Part shown: positions 17,558 to 26,447 of the stretch, piece by piece
Numbering within the stretch: the first letter of the stretch is position 1
Layout of the letters: the number at the start of each line of letters is the position of its first letter
The notes under the pieces: generated by a model
What the model saw: the letters and a program-made list of their open reading frames with translations, nothing else
The model's database searches: none
Told to the model about the DNA's origin: nothing
Assembly: GCF_019972295.1 (NCBI RefSeq)
Contig: NZ_BLJA01000001.1
Span: 1,210,049-1,274,048, forward strand
Direction: 5' to 3'
Source of the DNA: Geobacter sp. AOG2
GTDB lineage: Bacteria; Desulfobacterota; Desulfuromonadia; Geobacterales; Pseudopelobacteraceae
DNA length: 64,000 bases
Program-made: the position numbers and the translations under genes

Positions 17558-19243
17558 ATGATACCAAGTATGACTCTTCTGCGGAACATTGTTTTGTCTC
17601 TCCTGATCAGCCTTTTGGCGGGCGGGACAAGCTATGCCGCCGAAAATGTGCCACCTGAGAAAATACGCCTGGGAGAGGCAATGTACCTTGAAGGGATTCT
17701 GCCGTCAAAAGAGCCGATGGAAGCTATCGTAAAGGGAGACATTGTTGTCTACGGGACTGTTTTTTCCTGCACTAGTTGCCATATGCGTAGTGGATTGGGC
17801 TCATACGAAGGACAGGTTATAACTCCACCTACCAATGGCACAACGCTCTTTAGGCCTTATTATGGCGGCCCCTCCCTGAGCGACGCAGAACTGGCCAAGA
17901 TCCCCAAGCTCTATCGACAACCGATTCGCAGGCCAGCCTATACGGACGCCACCTTGGCGCGAGCATTGGGAAGTGGTATCGACCCATCGGGGCGTGAGTT
18001 GAATTCAGTCATGCCGCGCTACCTGCTCAACGATGCCGACATGGCGTTGCTCATTGCTTACTTGAAACAATTGTCAGCCACCTATTCCCCTGGGGTTTCA
18101 GATACAACCATTCGTTTTGCCACCGTTATCACCGATGCTGTTACTTCAGCTAATCGTGATGCGCTTGTCAAGCCTCTCGAATCCTACATAACCATGCACA
18201 ACAACCAGGCCTCTTCGTACGTATCCCGGGCGAGGACCGGCGGAATCGGTGCGGAGATCATGGACTTGGCCTACAGGAAGATCACGCTGGATGTGTGGGA
18301 ATTAAAGGGCCCCTCCGAAACTTGGCGCGCACAGTTGGATAAGCTTTACCACGATAAACCGGTCTTTGCACTGCTTGGCGGCATAACCGACAATGAATGG
18401 CTTCCCATACACCGATTTTGCGAAGACAATCGCGTTCCCTGCATTTTCCCCATTACCGATCTTCCAGTCATTTCAGACAATGATTGGTATACGCTCTATT
18501 TTTCAAAAGGGCTGTACCAGGAGGGAGAGGCCGCTGCCCGCTTCCTGTCGGGCAGAAAACCTTCCACTGAAACCCTCAACGTTGTACAGGTTGTTGCACC
18601 TTCACGGCGTAGTGCTGAGTTGGCCCGGGGATTTGAAGAAACATGGGCTGAACTGGGACGCCCCTCCTCCACAGTCCAGACTTTAAGGTCCAACGAGGCA
18701 ATCACCGTGGGTTACCTTGAAGAACTTCACAAAAAATATCCCATGGCGATTGTTCTGCTCTGGACCGATAAGCTCAGTCTGCAAACGTCGGAAATGGTTG
18801 GGACTGATGCAGATTTTCAAGAATTTTTCATATCATCAGGTCTGCTCGGCGAAAAATTCCGCGATCTACCCGCCAAACTGCGTCCAACAACCTACATCAC
18901 CTACCCTTATCGTCTCCCCCAAGATGAAATGGTCTACAAAAACTTGGCTGTTATCTGGCTCAACAGCCGTCGGATCACAGCAGACAACCAGAGGATAGCA
19001 ACCAGGACATTCTCCTTGATCAGTCTTGTTGTGGAATCTCTCATGCATATGAAGCGCAATTTTTACCGAGATTATTTTCTGGACGTAATCAGTATGTTAC
19101 GGGATGTCTCAACCTCCCCCGATTACGTTCGGCTCAGCTTTGGCCCAGGGCAGCATTACACTTCGAAGGGGTGTTACATCGTCCAACTGTCACAAGATTC
19201 CAAGCCACAGCTTATTGCCAAAAGCGATTGGGTGATCCACTAG
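17558..19243 (+). CDS. Exported monoheme cytochrome c fused to periplasmic binding-protein domain
   Basis: The 561-residue protein begins with a signal peptide (LLRNIVLSLLISLLAGG ... YAA). A class I cytochrome c domain follows, with haem site C71-x-x-C74-H75 (CTSCH) and a likely axial Met in SVMPRYLLNDADMALLIAYL. From about residue 185 the sequence looks like a type I periplasmic binding protein of the Leu/Ile/Val class (IRFATVITDAV, PVFALLGGITDNEW, VPCIFPITDLP, LNVVQVVAPSRR). Start choice: ATG at 17558 precedes the signal; the frame is open to 17447. Redox sensing of a ligand or electron delivery are both possible. Confidence 0.8.
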   Translation: MIPSMTLLRNIVLSLLISLLAGGTSYAAENVPPEKIRLGEAMYLEGILPSKEPMEAIVKGDIVVYGTVFSCTSCHMRSGLGSYEGQVITPPTNGTTLFRPYYGGPSLSDAELAKIPKLYRQPIRRPAYTDATLARALGSGIDPSGRELNSVMPRYLLNDADMALLIAYLKQLSATYSPGVSDTTIRFATVITDAVTSANRDALVKPLESYITMHNNQASSYVSRARTGGIGAEIMDLAYRKITLDVWELKGPSETWRAQLDKLYHDKPVFALLGGITDNEWLPIHRFCEDNRVPCIFPITDLPVISDNDWYTLYFSKGLYQEGEAAARFLSGRKPSTETLNVVQVVAPSRRSAELARGFEETWAELGRPSSTVQTLRSNEAITVGYLEELHKKYPMAIVLLWTDKLSLQTSEMVGTDADFQEFFISSGLLGEKFRDLPAKLRPTTYITYPYRLPQDEMVYKNLAVIWLNSRRITADNQRIATRTFSLISLVVESLMHMKRNFYRDYFLDVISMLRDVSTSPDYVRLSFGPGQHYTSKGCYIVQLSQDSKPQLIAKSDWVIH

Positions 19244-19367
19244 TCAGGCCTTGGATGTCTGTTCCGAAATTTCGTTTTTCACCTTGTAACTGGTGCCGGC
19301 AACGTTACTGATTTGAAACGCAACGATTTCCATATACGATTAAATTGCTCAATAATTCTAGCACTTA

Positions 19368-19405
19368 CTTGTTTTATTCTTGACTTATTTAATGGAATAA
19401 ACAAG
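19368..19405 (+). other. Inverted repeat in the leader of the large secreted protein gene
   Basis: CTTGTTTTATTC (19368-19379) pairs with GAATAAACAAG (19395-19405) with a single bulge. It lies 105 nt before the start at 19511 and lacks a U tract, so it may be an operator or leader structure. The 267-nt gap 19244-19510 holds no gene. Confidence 0.4.
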
Positions 19406-19510
19406 GCTAAGAACCATTATGTCTGACGGCAATTGATATTTTGTGTCGAATCGACAGAGCGTTACCCTGCATACCAATTAATGGCGATCAAATGCTGCTG
19501 GAGGTCTTGT

Positions 19511-22500
19511 ATGGCAAAAAAATCTGGAGTGATCGTTTGGTGTGAGACATGGTGTATGTTGGCACTGCTTATGGGTATACTGATCGTGGGTAGCCCCTTT
19601 GACGCCATGGCCTCATTTACTATCAAGGTCGCGGAAAAGGATCGAGCCTCCGGACAAATTACCGGGTACCTCACCGATTTCAAATGGGTGGTCCAGGAGG
19701 ATAACACCCACCCCAACTACGACGGACCCGGAGGAACAGCCGGCGTCTACAACAACTTCGATGCCTTGTCGGTGTCGATCCACAAGAGCCACGCCAAGGT
19801 TCTTGCCAGCGGCACCGGCGCCAATCCGGTGGTCAACCTGCCCCCGACGGGTCGCTATTTCGTCTCCATCAATGCCCCTGGGCACTACTCGATCTCAGGC
19901 GGCATGGTCAAACCGGGCGACACGCAGGTCACCCTGATTGCCAACCCGTTCCCGGTCCAACTGGCCCAGATCACCGTACTGGTTTTTCAAGACAATATGC
20001 CGATCAACGGAGCGCCGGACATCCCCAATGAACCGCCATTGGGCGGCTTCAGAATTTATTTATATGACCAACTCGGCCAGCAGTCCCAGGATGCCTTCGG
20101 CAACCCGATCGGCACCACCTACAACAGCGATGCCAATGGTAATCCAATTCTGGATGCCGGCGGCAATGCAACAGTCAAAAGCGTCGGACCAGGTTATGTG
20201 CTTTCCAAGAATGACTATATTGATACCAATTTTAACTACAATGCCGTGGTCCCCAATCTGGCACCGGGTAAATATGGTATCTGGGTGCAACCGGCTGACG
20301 GCCGCCCCTGGATGCAGGTGTCAACCATTGAGGGAACTCCGGGCATAGATAACTGGGTCCTGGCGGGGGAACCCAACTACTTTACTGAGGTCGGGTTCTT
20401 CGGTGTCCATTCTTTCCTCGGGTTTGTACTTCCGGCAGGTTATGTTAACAACAACGGCACGCCTGCTCCCTGTGGCGATGTGGTTCTGGGCAATACCGAC
20501 TGCCAGAGCCTCGTTCCCAAGTTTCGGACACTGGCTACGGGAGAAACCGCCGGTGAGATCGACGGACAGGTAGTACAGAACCGCATCAACCGTCCACCCC
20601 TGCAATTGGGGCTCAACCCCGGCGACCCCGTTCCCACGGCCATTATCGGGCTTTCTGATGTAAATAACGGTAACGCGGCGGTCTTTGCTCTGCAGTGCAA
20701 CGGAGTTCCAGACCCGGTCACCGGTTCGGTATGCGACGCAAATGCCAAGTTCAGTATCAAGAACGTCCCGCCCGGAACCTACACGCTGAGCATGTGGGAT
20801 TTGCCCCTTGATCAGATCATCGATTTCAGAACCATCACGGTCCCGGCCACCGGCGGCCAAATAAATGCCGAAGGCTGCCCGTCCACCGATGCGGCCTTTC
20901 CCTACTGTCCGAGCCCTATTTACCAGTGGTTCGGTAATCTGGAGGGGAGTGTGCTTTCCGGCAGCCTCTCCAACGGGAAACTCGTACCGACCACATCGGG
21001 GTTGTCCAACCAACTGGTCAATCTCAGATTCAGGGATGGCTCCATTTTCCAGTCATCCGTAACCGATCCGGATGGCAACTACTCATTTTCCGAATTTTTC
21101 CCCTTCTTCAAGTGGCTGGTGGTGGAAAATGACGCAACCTTCTATAAACCGGTGGGAGCCACGGTTTATGTGGACAAGGGAGGCCCCTTCATTCCCTCGG
21201 GCTCTTCGGCGCTTGCTATCCCCTCCAATACGCCTGGTAAGGACGTGCCGCTGTTGGAGAAGCGCACCGACACGGGAAATGTGGTAACCGAGGCGATCAT
21301 CCAGTATATGGACAACACCGGCCGGATCGACTGGTATAAGCAGCCCTATGCCGCCAACGAAGCGGGCTACATATTCGGAATGGTGTCCTATGCCTTCACG
21401 CGCGCTCCGGTTGATCCCTCTCTGGCAGCTCAGGCACCATGGGAACCGGGAGTGCCGGATGTGGAAATGAAACTCTACCGGGTTGACTCGTCAGTGACCG
21501 ATAGTCAGTATCTTAACGGCTACGACCGGATTTCCGGCAAACCGTTGCTGGTCAAGGACACTGACGGCAACCCCAAGGTGATCGCCACCACCCATACCGA
21601 CAGTTGGGATAAAAACTTCCCTACCGGGTGCCTGGACAGCATGCGCTCGGCCGGGATCGATATTAATGCCGGCGGCATACCACTGGATAAATATATAGAC
21701 TGTTCCGAGACCATGCCGATCTGGAACCAGATCAAGCCGGGCGTATTCGATGGTACATATGTATTCGAAAAGGACAGCGAAGGCAACGCTTTGCCGGCCG
21801 GCGACTACGTGGTCGAGGCGGTGCCGCCCACCGGGTATGAGATCCAGAAGGAGGAAGATACCAACTTCATCCTCTCGGGACCGGGCGGCTCCGATCTGAC
21901 CCCATCGGTCCCTCAACCGGCGTCCCTGACCAGCAGGCCAGCCACTTTCCAGCAGTTCCTGGCCTTCCGCAATCACAAAGTCCAGGGAACGTCCAGCGCC
22001 AAGCCTGCGGTCAGCCCACCGCGCTGCGTCGGACCGGATCACATCGTGCCGGCGTTTTATGATTACGACGGTGTGACACCGATACCAACGGCAGGCCAGA
22101 CCACGCCACTCTGCACCATGAAAGTGGTGCAATTGCCGCTCGGACAAAACGTCGGCGCGGACTTCAGAATCTTTACTCCGGTCGAACTGGCCGGCCGGAT
22201 CATCGGCCTTGTCACCGACGATTTGACGCTTGAATTCCGCCAAGGCAACCCGCGCCTGGGGGACAAACTGGGTCCATCATTCATGCCGGTTTCCATCGAC
22301 GACTTCAACGGCAACGAATTGCTGCGCAGCTACACTGATGAATGGGGCCAGTACAACATGCTGGTGCCCTCCACCTTTTGGACCAACACCCCCAACCCGA
22401 CCGGTGTCAGTCCGCATATTATCAATATCGTACTCAACCGACAGTTCAAGCCGGACGGCACTAAGGACAGGTTTTACAAACCGGGGTATCCTACCGCCAC

Positions 22501-25186
22501 ATTCCCCATGGATGTGTGGCCGGGCAAGATAACCTACGCCGACACCCCCATCGTTCCGATCAGGCCGGCCATCGACTCCACGCCGATCGACTGCAACTAC
22601 AGTGACGGCACTCCGGTCATCGCCGAACTCAACAGCACCGACGACGGCCCGATCGTGCTGGCGCCTGTGGACCAGAAAGTGCTGACCATTACGTCGGCCG
22701 GCCTGCAACAGGTCTTGAATCCCGACCAGAGCGTGCCCAACTCAACGATACTCAAGGACTACTCCTTTGGGAAATCGGGCAGTGTTTATGCAACGCCCAA
22801 AGGGGCCGACTTCGGCAGCCCCTCGACGATCAAGCTCAAGGTCCTGAGCTGGTCATCCACCACCATTACTGCGTCGCCGGTTGACAGTACCACGGCCGCA
22901 CCCCTGGCAGCCGGTATGTACCAGATTATGGTGGCGCGCGACGACAATCTCAAAACCACCCAGACCGGCATCTCCCTGCATGTTGCCCCCACGTCCACAA
23001 TCAGAAGGGTCGTGCCGGGCGGCAGCCACGCGATCCAGGATGTTATCGACGCGGCTGGCAACGGCGATCTGGTGCTCGTGCCGCCGGGGACTTACCTGGA
23101 AAACCTGATCATGTGGAAGCCGGTAAAGTTGCAGGGATATGGTCCAGGCGTAACCCTGATTAACGCCGGCAACTTCACGCCGCCTGCCCAAGCCGCTTTC
23201 ACCACCATCTTTGCCGCGGTTACGGCCAACCCCAACTTCATCGTTGACGCTCAACAACCAGACTATTTCCTGGAGCAGGGCGCTGCCGTGATGGTCTTTG
23301 CGCCCAGCACGGCCAGCGACCCCGGCGTGCCGGGTCATTCTCTGACTGTACAGCCTTTTGACAGCGGCGCCAACCAGGCGCTGATCGACGGTTTTGCGCT
23401 GACCGGCGCCAACAACGGCGGCGGGATCAACGTCAATGCCTATGCGCACTATCTGCAGATCACCAACAACAAGATCTACTCAAACAACGGCACCTTCGGC
23501 GGTGGCATCCGCATCGGTGTCCCCACCGCCCAGGCCACCAATAGCGTGACCAAGCCGCTGGCCGGCGGCGGCACTGTCGCGGCCGTTCCGGTATATGCTT
23601 CTGCCCTGAACGACAACATGCTGATCAGCAACAATGAGATCACCTTCAATGGCGGCACCGGCTTCAATATCGGCAGCGGCGGAGGGATCGGCCTTTTTAC
23701 CGGTTCGGACAGCTACCGGGTCACCGATAACCTGATCTGTGGCAACTATGCCCAATTGGGAGGCGCGGGCATCACCCACCAGGGCGTCAGCAACAATGGC
23801 CTGATCCAGAACAACAAGATCCTGTTCAATGAGTCCTTTGACGAGGGTGCGGGGATCTTCCTTGCCGGTGAAGTGCCGCTTGCAACCGTCCCGGCACCCT
23901 TTGACGGAGTCTCGGAAGGCGTCGGCAACGTCATGATCAACGCCAACCTGATACAGGGTAACAAGGCGGGCAACCTGGGCGGGGGCATCGCCCTGTTGCG
24001 CTGCAACGGGCAGGATGTCAGCGCCAATCCCGACAATACGCAGGGGGCGTTCTCCTGGTATCGGACCAGCATCGACAACAACATGATCGTCAACAACCTG
24101 AGTGCCGGTTATGGTGGCGGTATCGCGATCTCCGACGCCCTGGACGTGAAAATCACCAACAATACGGTCTCCTACAACGACAGCACGGCCACCGGAGAGC
24201 TGGCCTTCGGCAACGTTCCGTTCAACGGCGCCGACGTAGGTTTCAGCCTGCCGAATACCGCCATAACCAAACCGCTTCCGGCAGGCATTGCCACTCAGGC
24301 TGTCAGCGGACTGCTGATCGCCAAGATTAGCACCGCGCCGGCGACCGCTCCGCTCAGGCAGCAATCCGACTACCAGAACCCTGCCAACGGCAATCCGGTC
24401 TGGTCAGTCAATCCCGAAATGTACAACGACGTGATTTTTGGCAACAAGTCCTATTTCTGGAACGGTTTTGATCCCGCCACCAATGCAGGGATTGCAACCC
24501 TCACCGAAGCGGGGATCTGGGATTTGGGCGTATTTGGCGATCCCGGAACTCCCGCAGACCTCGCACCCCGTTTCCTGGTTGCGCATAACTCCCTGTTGAC
24601 CGGGGCGTCTCAAATCGGGGGACAAAACGGTCCTGGACTCATTCTGCGTTATGACCCGTCCATAAACGGTAACCAACAGGCAGATCCATCTTTTGTCTCA
24701 GGGTATCGCAACAGCATCTCCGCCACCCAAGGGGGGGCGGCGCTGGGCAATTTCGTCGCCTTTACCTATACGCCGGTGACGTTGACCGGAAACTACCATA
24801 TTACCGGCACATCACCGGCACGGGGCGCGGGGGTCAAAACCTGGCTGTCGCCATCCAATCTTGATCTGGATATTGATGGAGATACGCGAGTGGACATCGA
24901 CCAAGGCGCGGACAACTACAATGCCAAAGGCGATCTTGACGGCAATGGAATCGTCGATCTGACCGATGTCGTGATTGCCATGCGCCTGATGGTCGGTACG
25001 GAACCTCAGTCCAGCGTCACCGCGACGATGCTGGGAAATGTCCATGTCGCTCCCTTGAGCGTGACCGGCCGACCCGCCGGTGGCACGGCACACTATGACC
25101 TCACCACAGTCCCGCCGACCAACGACGTCAGTCTGGCGGACGTGCTGCTCATACTTAAACGGGCTATAGGCTTGATTACCTGGTAG
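19511..25186 (+). CDS. Giant secreted multidomain protein with beta-helix and dockerin-like C-terminus
   Basis: The 1891-residue protein starts with a signal peptide (LALLMGILIVGSPFDAMA) and GGAGG 6 nt before the ATG. The first 1000 or so residues hold carboxypeptidase-regulatory/SdrD-B-like beta domains (for example GGFRIYLYDQLG and FSIKNVPPGTYTLSMWD). An IPT/TIG-like stretch follows near 1040-1150. A right-handed parallel beta-helix begins at about 1166 (HAIQDVIDAAGNGDLVLVPPGTY) and runs to about 1560, with repeated NNxI-S-N/GGG-GGI rungs. The C-terminal 84 residues form a dockerin-like pair of EF-hand loops (GDLDGNGIVDLTDVVIAMR ... VSLADVLLILKRAIG). Surface or extracellular scaffold is the likely role. 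No catalytic residues were recognised. Confidence 0.85.
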   Translation: MAKKSGVIVWCETWCMLALLMGILIVGSPFDAMASFTIKVAEKDRASGQITGYLTDFKWVVQEDNTHPNYDGPGGTAGVYNNFDALSVSIHKSHAKVLASGTGANPVVNLPPTGRYFVSINAPGHYSISGGMVKPGDTQVTLIANPFPVQLAQITVLVFQDNMPINGAPDIPNEPPLGGFRIYLYDQLGQQSQDAFGNPIGTTYNSDANGNPILDAGGNATVKSVGPGYVLSKNDYIDTNFNYNAVVPNLAPGKYGIWVQPADGRPWMQVSTIEGTPGIDNWVLAGEPNYFTEVGFFGVHSFLGFVLPAGYVNNNGTPAPCGDVVLGNTDCQSLVPKFRTLATGETAGEIDGQVVQNRINRPPLQLGLNPGDPVPTAIIGLSDVNNGNAAVFALQCNGVPDPVTGSVCDANAKFSIKNVPPGTYTLSMWDLPLDQIIDFRTITVPATGGQINAEGCPSTDAAFPYCPSPIYQWFGNLEGSVLSGSLSNGKLVPTTSGLSNQLVNLRFRDGSIFQSSVTDPDGNYSFSEFFPFFKWLVVENDATFYKPVGATVYVDKGGPFIPSGSSALAIPSNTPGKDVPLLEKRTDTGNVVTEAIIQYMDNTGRIDWYKQPYAANEAGYIFGMVSYAFTRAPVDPSLAAQAPWEPGVPDVEMKLYRVDSSVTDSQYLNGYDRISGKPLLVKDTDGNPKVIATTHTDSWDKNFPTGCLDSMRSAGIDINAGGIPLDKYIDCSETMPIWNQIKPGVFDGTYVFEKDSEGNALPAGDYVVEAVPPTGYEIQKEEDTNFILSGPGGSDLTPSVPQPASLTSRPATFQQFLAFRNHKVQGTSSAKPAVSPPRCVGPDHIVPAFYDYDGVTPIPTAGQTTPLCTMKVVQLPLGQNVGADFRIFTPVELAGRIIGLVTDDLTLEFRQGNPRLGDKLGPSFMPVSIDDFNGNELLRSYTDEWGQYNMLVPSTFWTNTPNPTGVSPHIINIVLNRQFKPDGTKDRFYKPGYPTATFPMDVWPGKITYADTPIVPIRPAIDSTPIDCNYSDGTPVIAELNSTDDGPIVLAPVDQKVLTITSAGLQQVLNPDQSVPNSTILKDYSFGKSGSVYATPKGADFGSPSTIKLKVLSWSSTTITASPVDSTTAAPLAAGMYQIMVARDDNLKTTQTGISLHVAPTSTIRRVVPGGSHAIQDVIDAAGNGDLVLVPPGTYLENLIMWKPVKLQGYGPGVTLINAGNFTPPAQAAFTTIFAAVTANPNFIVDAQQPDYFLEQGAAVMVFAPSTASDPGVPGHSLTVQPFDSGANQALIDGFALTGANNGGGINVNAYAHYLQITNNKIYSNNGTFGGGIRIGVPTAQATNSVTKPLAGGGTVAAVPVYASALNDNMLISNNEITFNGGTGFNIGSGGGIGLFTGSDSYRVTDNLICGNYAQLGGAGITHQGVSNNGLIQNNKILFNESFDEGAGIFLAGEVPLATVPAPFDGVSEGVGNVMINANLIQGNKAGNLGGGIALLRCNGQDVSANPDNTQGAFSWYRTSIDNNMIVNNLSAGYGGGIAISDALDVKITNNTVSYNDSTATGELAFGNVPFNGADVGFSLPNTAITKPLPAGIATQAVSGLLIAKISTAPATAPLRQQSDYQNPANGNPVWSVNPEMYNDVIFGNKSYFWNGFDPATNAGIATLTEAGIWDLGVFGDPGTPADLAPRFLVAHNSLLTGASQIGGQNGPGLILRYDPSINGNQQADPSFVSGYRNSISATQGGAALGNFVAFTYTPVTLTGNYHITGTSPARGAGVKTWLSPSNLDLDIDGDTRVDIDQGADNYNAKGDLDGNGIVDLTDVVIAMRLMVGTEPQSSVTATMLGNVHVAPLSVTGRPAGGTAHYDLTTVPPTNDVSLADVLLILKRAIGLITW

Positions 25187-25221
25187 CTCCCGGCAGCGCC
25201 AGCTTTTAACGGAGGAGTCAG

Positions 25222-26421
25222 ATGAAGATTGATTTCAGGAAAGTGTCGGCATATCTGGTTGTGCTGCTGTTCATCAGCGCAGTACCCGCACTGTGTTTCG
25301 TCCAGTACGGCACGGGTACCAAGGACACGCGCGATCACTTTGGTGCTACCGACGGCTTTATCAAAATGCCTGATGGACGAGATATCTATGTTTTCGGTTT
25401 CACCAACATTTCGTCCCATGTGCACTTTAACAATCATTCGACCTCCAATGCGATCCTGGGCAAAACCCACGCTGACTTCCCGGCACCCACCCTGGATATG
25501 ATGGAGGGAAATCATCATTATCTGAGCCTGTCAACTCTGGGTATGGCCATGCGACCGGATCTCTTCGACCCTCATACGGTCCATTTCCATGGATTCCCCC
25601 AGGCCACCGCGTTCTATGACGGAGAACCCATGTCGACAATTGCGGTCAACCAAGGGTCGGATTTTACCTATTTTTATCAGCTTAACGATCCGGGAACGTA
25701 CATGTATCACTGCCACAACGAAGCTACCGAACATATGGAAATGGGCATGTTGGGCAACTTGGTCGTGCGGCCCCAGCAGGATGTCAACCGGACCGGACTT
25801 ACATGCACGGATGGTCGGCCGGCTACTGGTCCCGGCTCTTATAAAGGATTTGATTATGACGATGGAGACTGCAGCACTGGGTATGATCAGGAACTGATCG
25901 TGCAGTTCGCCGACATCGACCCGAAATTCCACGATGCGGACTCTTTTGCTCAACCACTTGATTTCGCCGGGTTTGAAGCGCGTTACTTTATGCTGAACGG
26001 CCGGGGCTACCCCGATACCGTCGATAACGGTGTCATCTTGAACAGTGTCGATCAGTACCTGGACCAGGCCCCGTATCCCGCTCAAAAGATACCATCGTTG
26101 ATTACCGCCACTGTTGGGCAGAAGATTCTTGTGCGCCTTTCCAATCTCTCGATTCAGGAATTTTGCACCATCGAGGTTCTGGGGCTTCCCATGCGTGTGG
26201 TGGCAAGGGATGCCAAGTTTCTGCGTCGGCCCAACGGCAGGGATTTGAGCTATGCCGCCAATTCGGTGTTTATCGGCGGCGGTGAATCGATCGATTTCAT
26301 CATCGATACCACCGGCGCGGCACCGGGAACCTATTACATGTATTCGCGCAACCTGGAACAACTCAGTGCGGACCAGATGGACCGCAGTGGCGCCATGACC
26401 GAAATACGGATCAATCCCTAA
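25222..26421 (+). CDS. Two-domain multicopper oxidase-like protein with a type 1 copper site (MCO-A)
   Basis: The 399-residue exported protein has a signal peptide (YLVVLLFISAVPALC). Cupredoxin domain 1 holds HxxHxH (H118, H121, H123 in HTVHFHG) and HCH-x5-H-x4-M (H163, C164, H165, H171, M176 in YHCHNEATEHMEMGM). That is a full type 1 set plus half of a trinuclear set. Domain 2 (about 215-395) lacks the expected HxH and HCH motifs; the position of HPxHLHG reads FCTIEVLGLPM. GGAGGAG precedes the ATG. It is 35 nt after the giant gene and 26 nt before the next cupredoxin gene, so they are probably co-transcribed. Confidence 0.88.
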   Translation: MKIDFRKVSAYLVVLLFISAVPALCFVQYGTGTKDTRDHFGATDGFIKMPDGRDIYVFGFTNISSHVHFNNHSTSNAILGKTHADFPAPTLDMMEGNHHYLSLSTLGMAMRPDLFDPHTVHFHGFPQATAFYDGEPMSTIAVNQGSDFTYFYQLNDPGTYMYHCHNEATEHMEMGMLGNLVVRPQQDVNRTGLTCTDGRPATGPGSYKGFDYDDGDCSTGYDQELIVQFADIDPKFHDADSFAQPLDFAGFEARYFMLNGRGYPDTVDNGVILNSVDQYLDQAPYPAQKIPSLITATVGQKILVRLSNLSIQEFCTIEVLGLPMRVVARDAKFLRRPNGRDLSYAANSVFIGGGESIDFIIDTTGAAPGTYYMYSRNLEQLSADQMDRSGAMTEIRINP

Positions 26422-26447
26422 GCTTCGATAATGTGGAGGAACCGAGT

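Noticed and set aside
21491..24364. Several 200-300 codon frames antisense to the giant secreted protein
   Set aside because: The forward frame is continuous for 1891 codons with signal peptide and domains; the antisense frames are low-complexity shadows.
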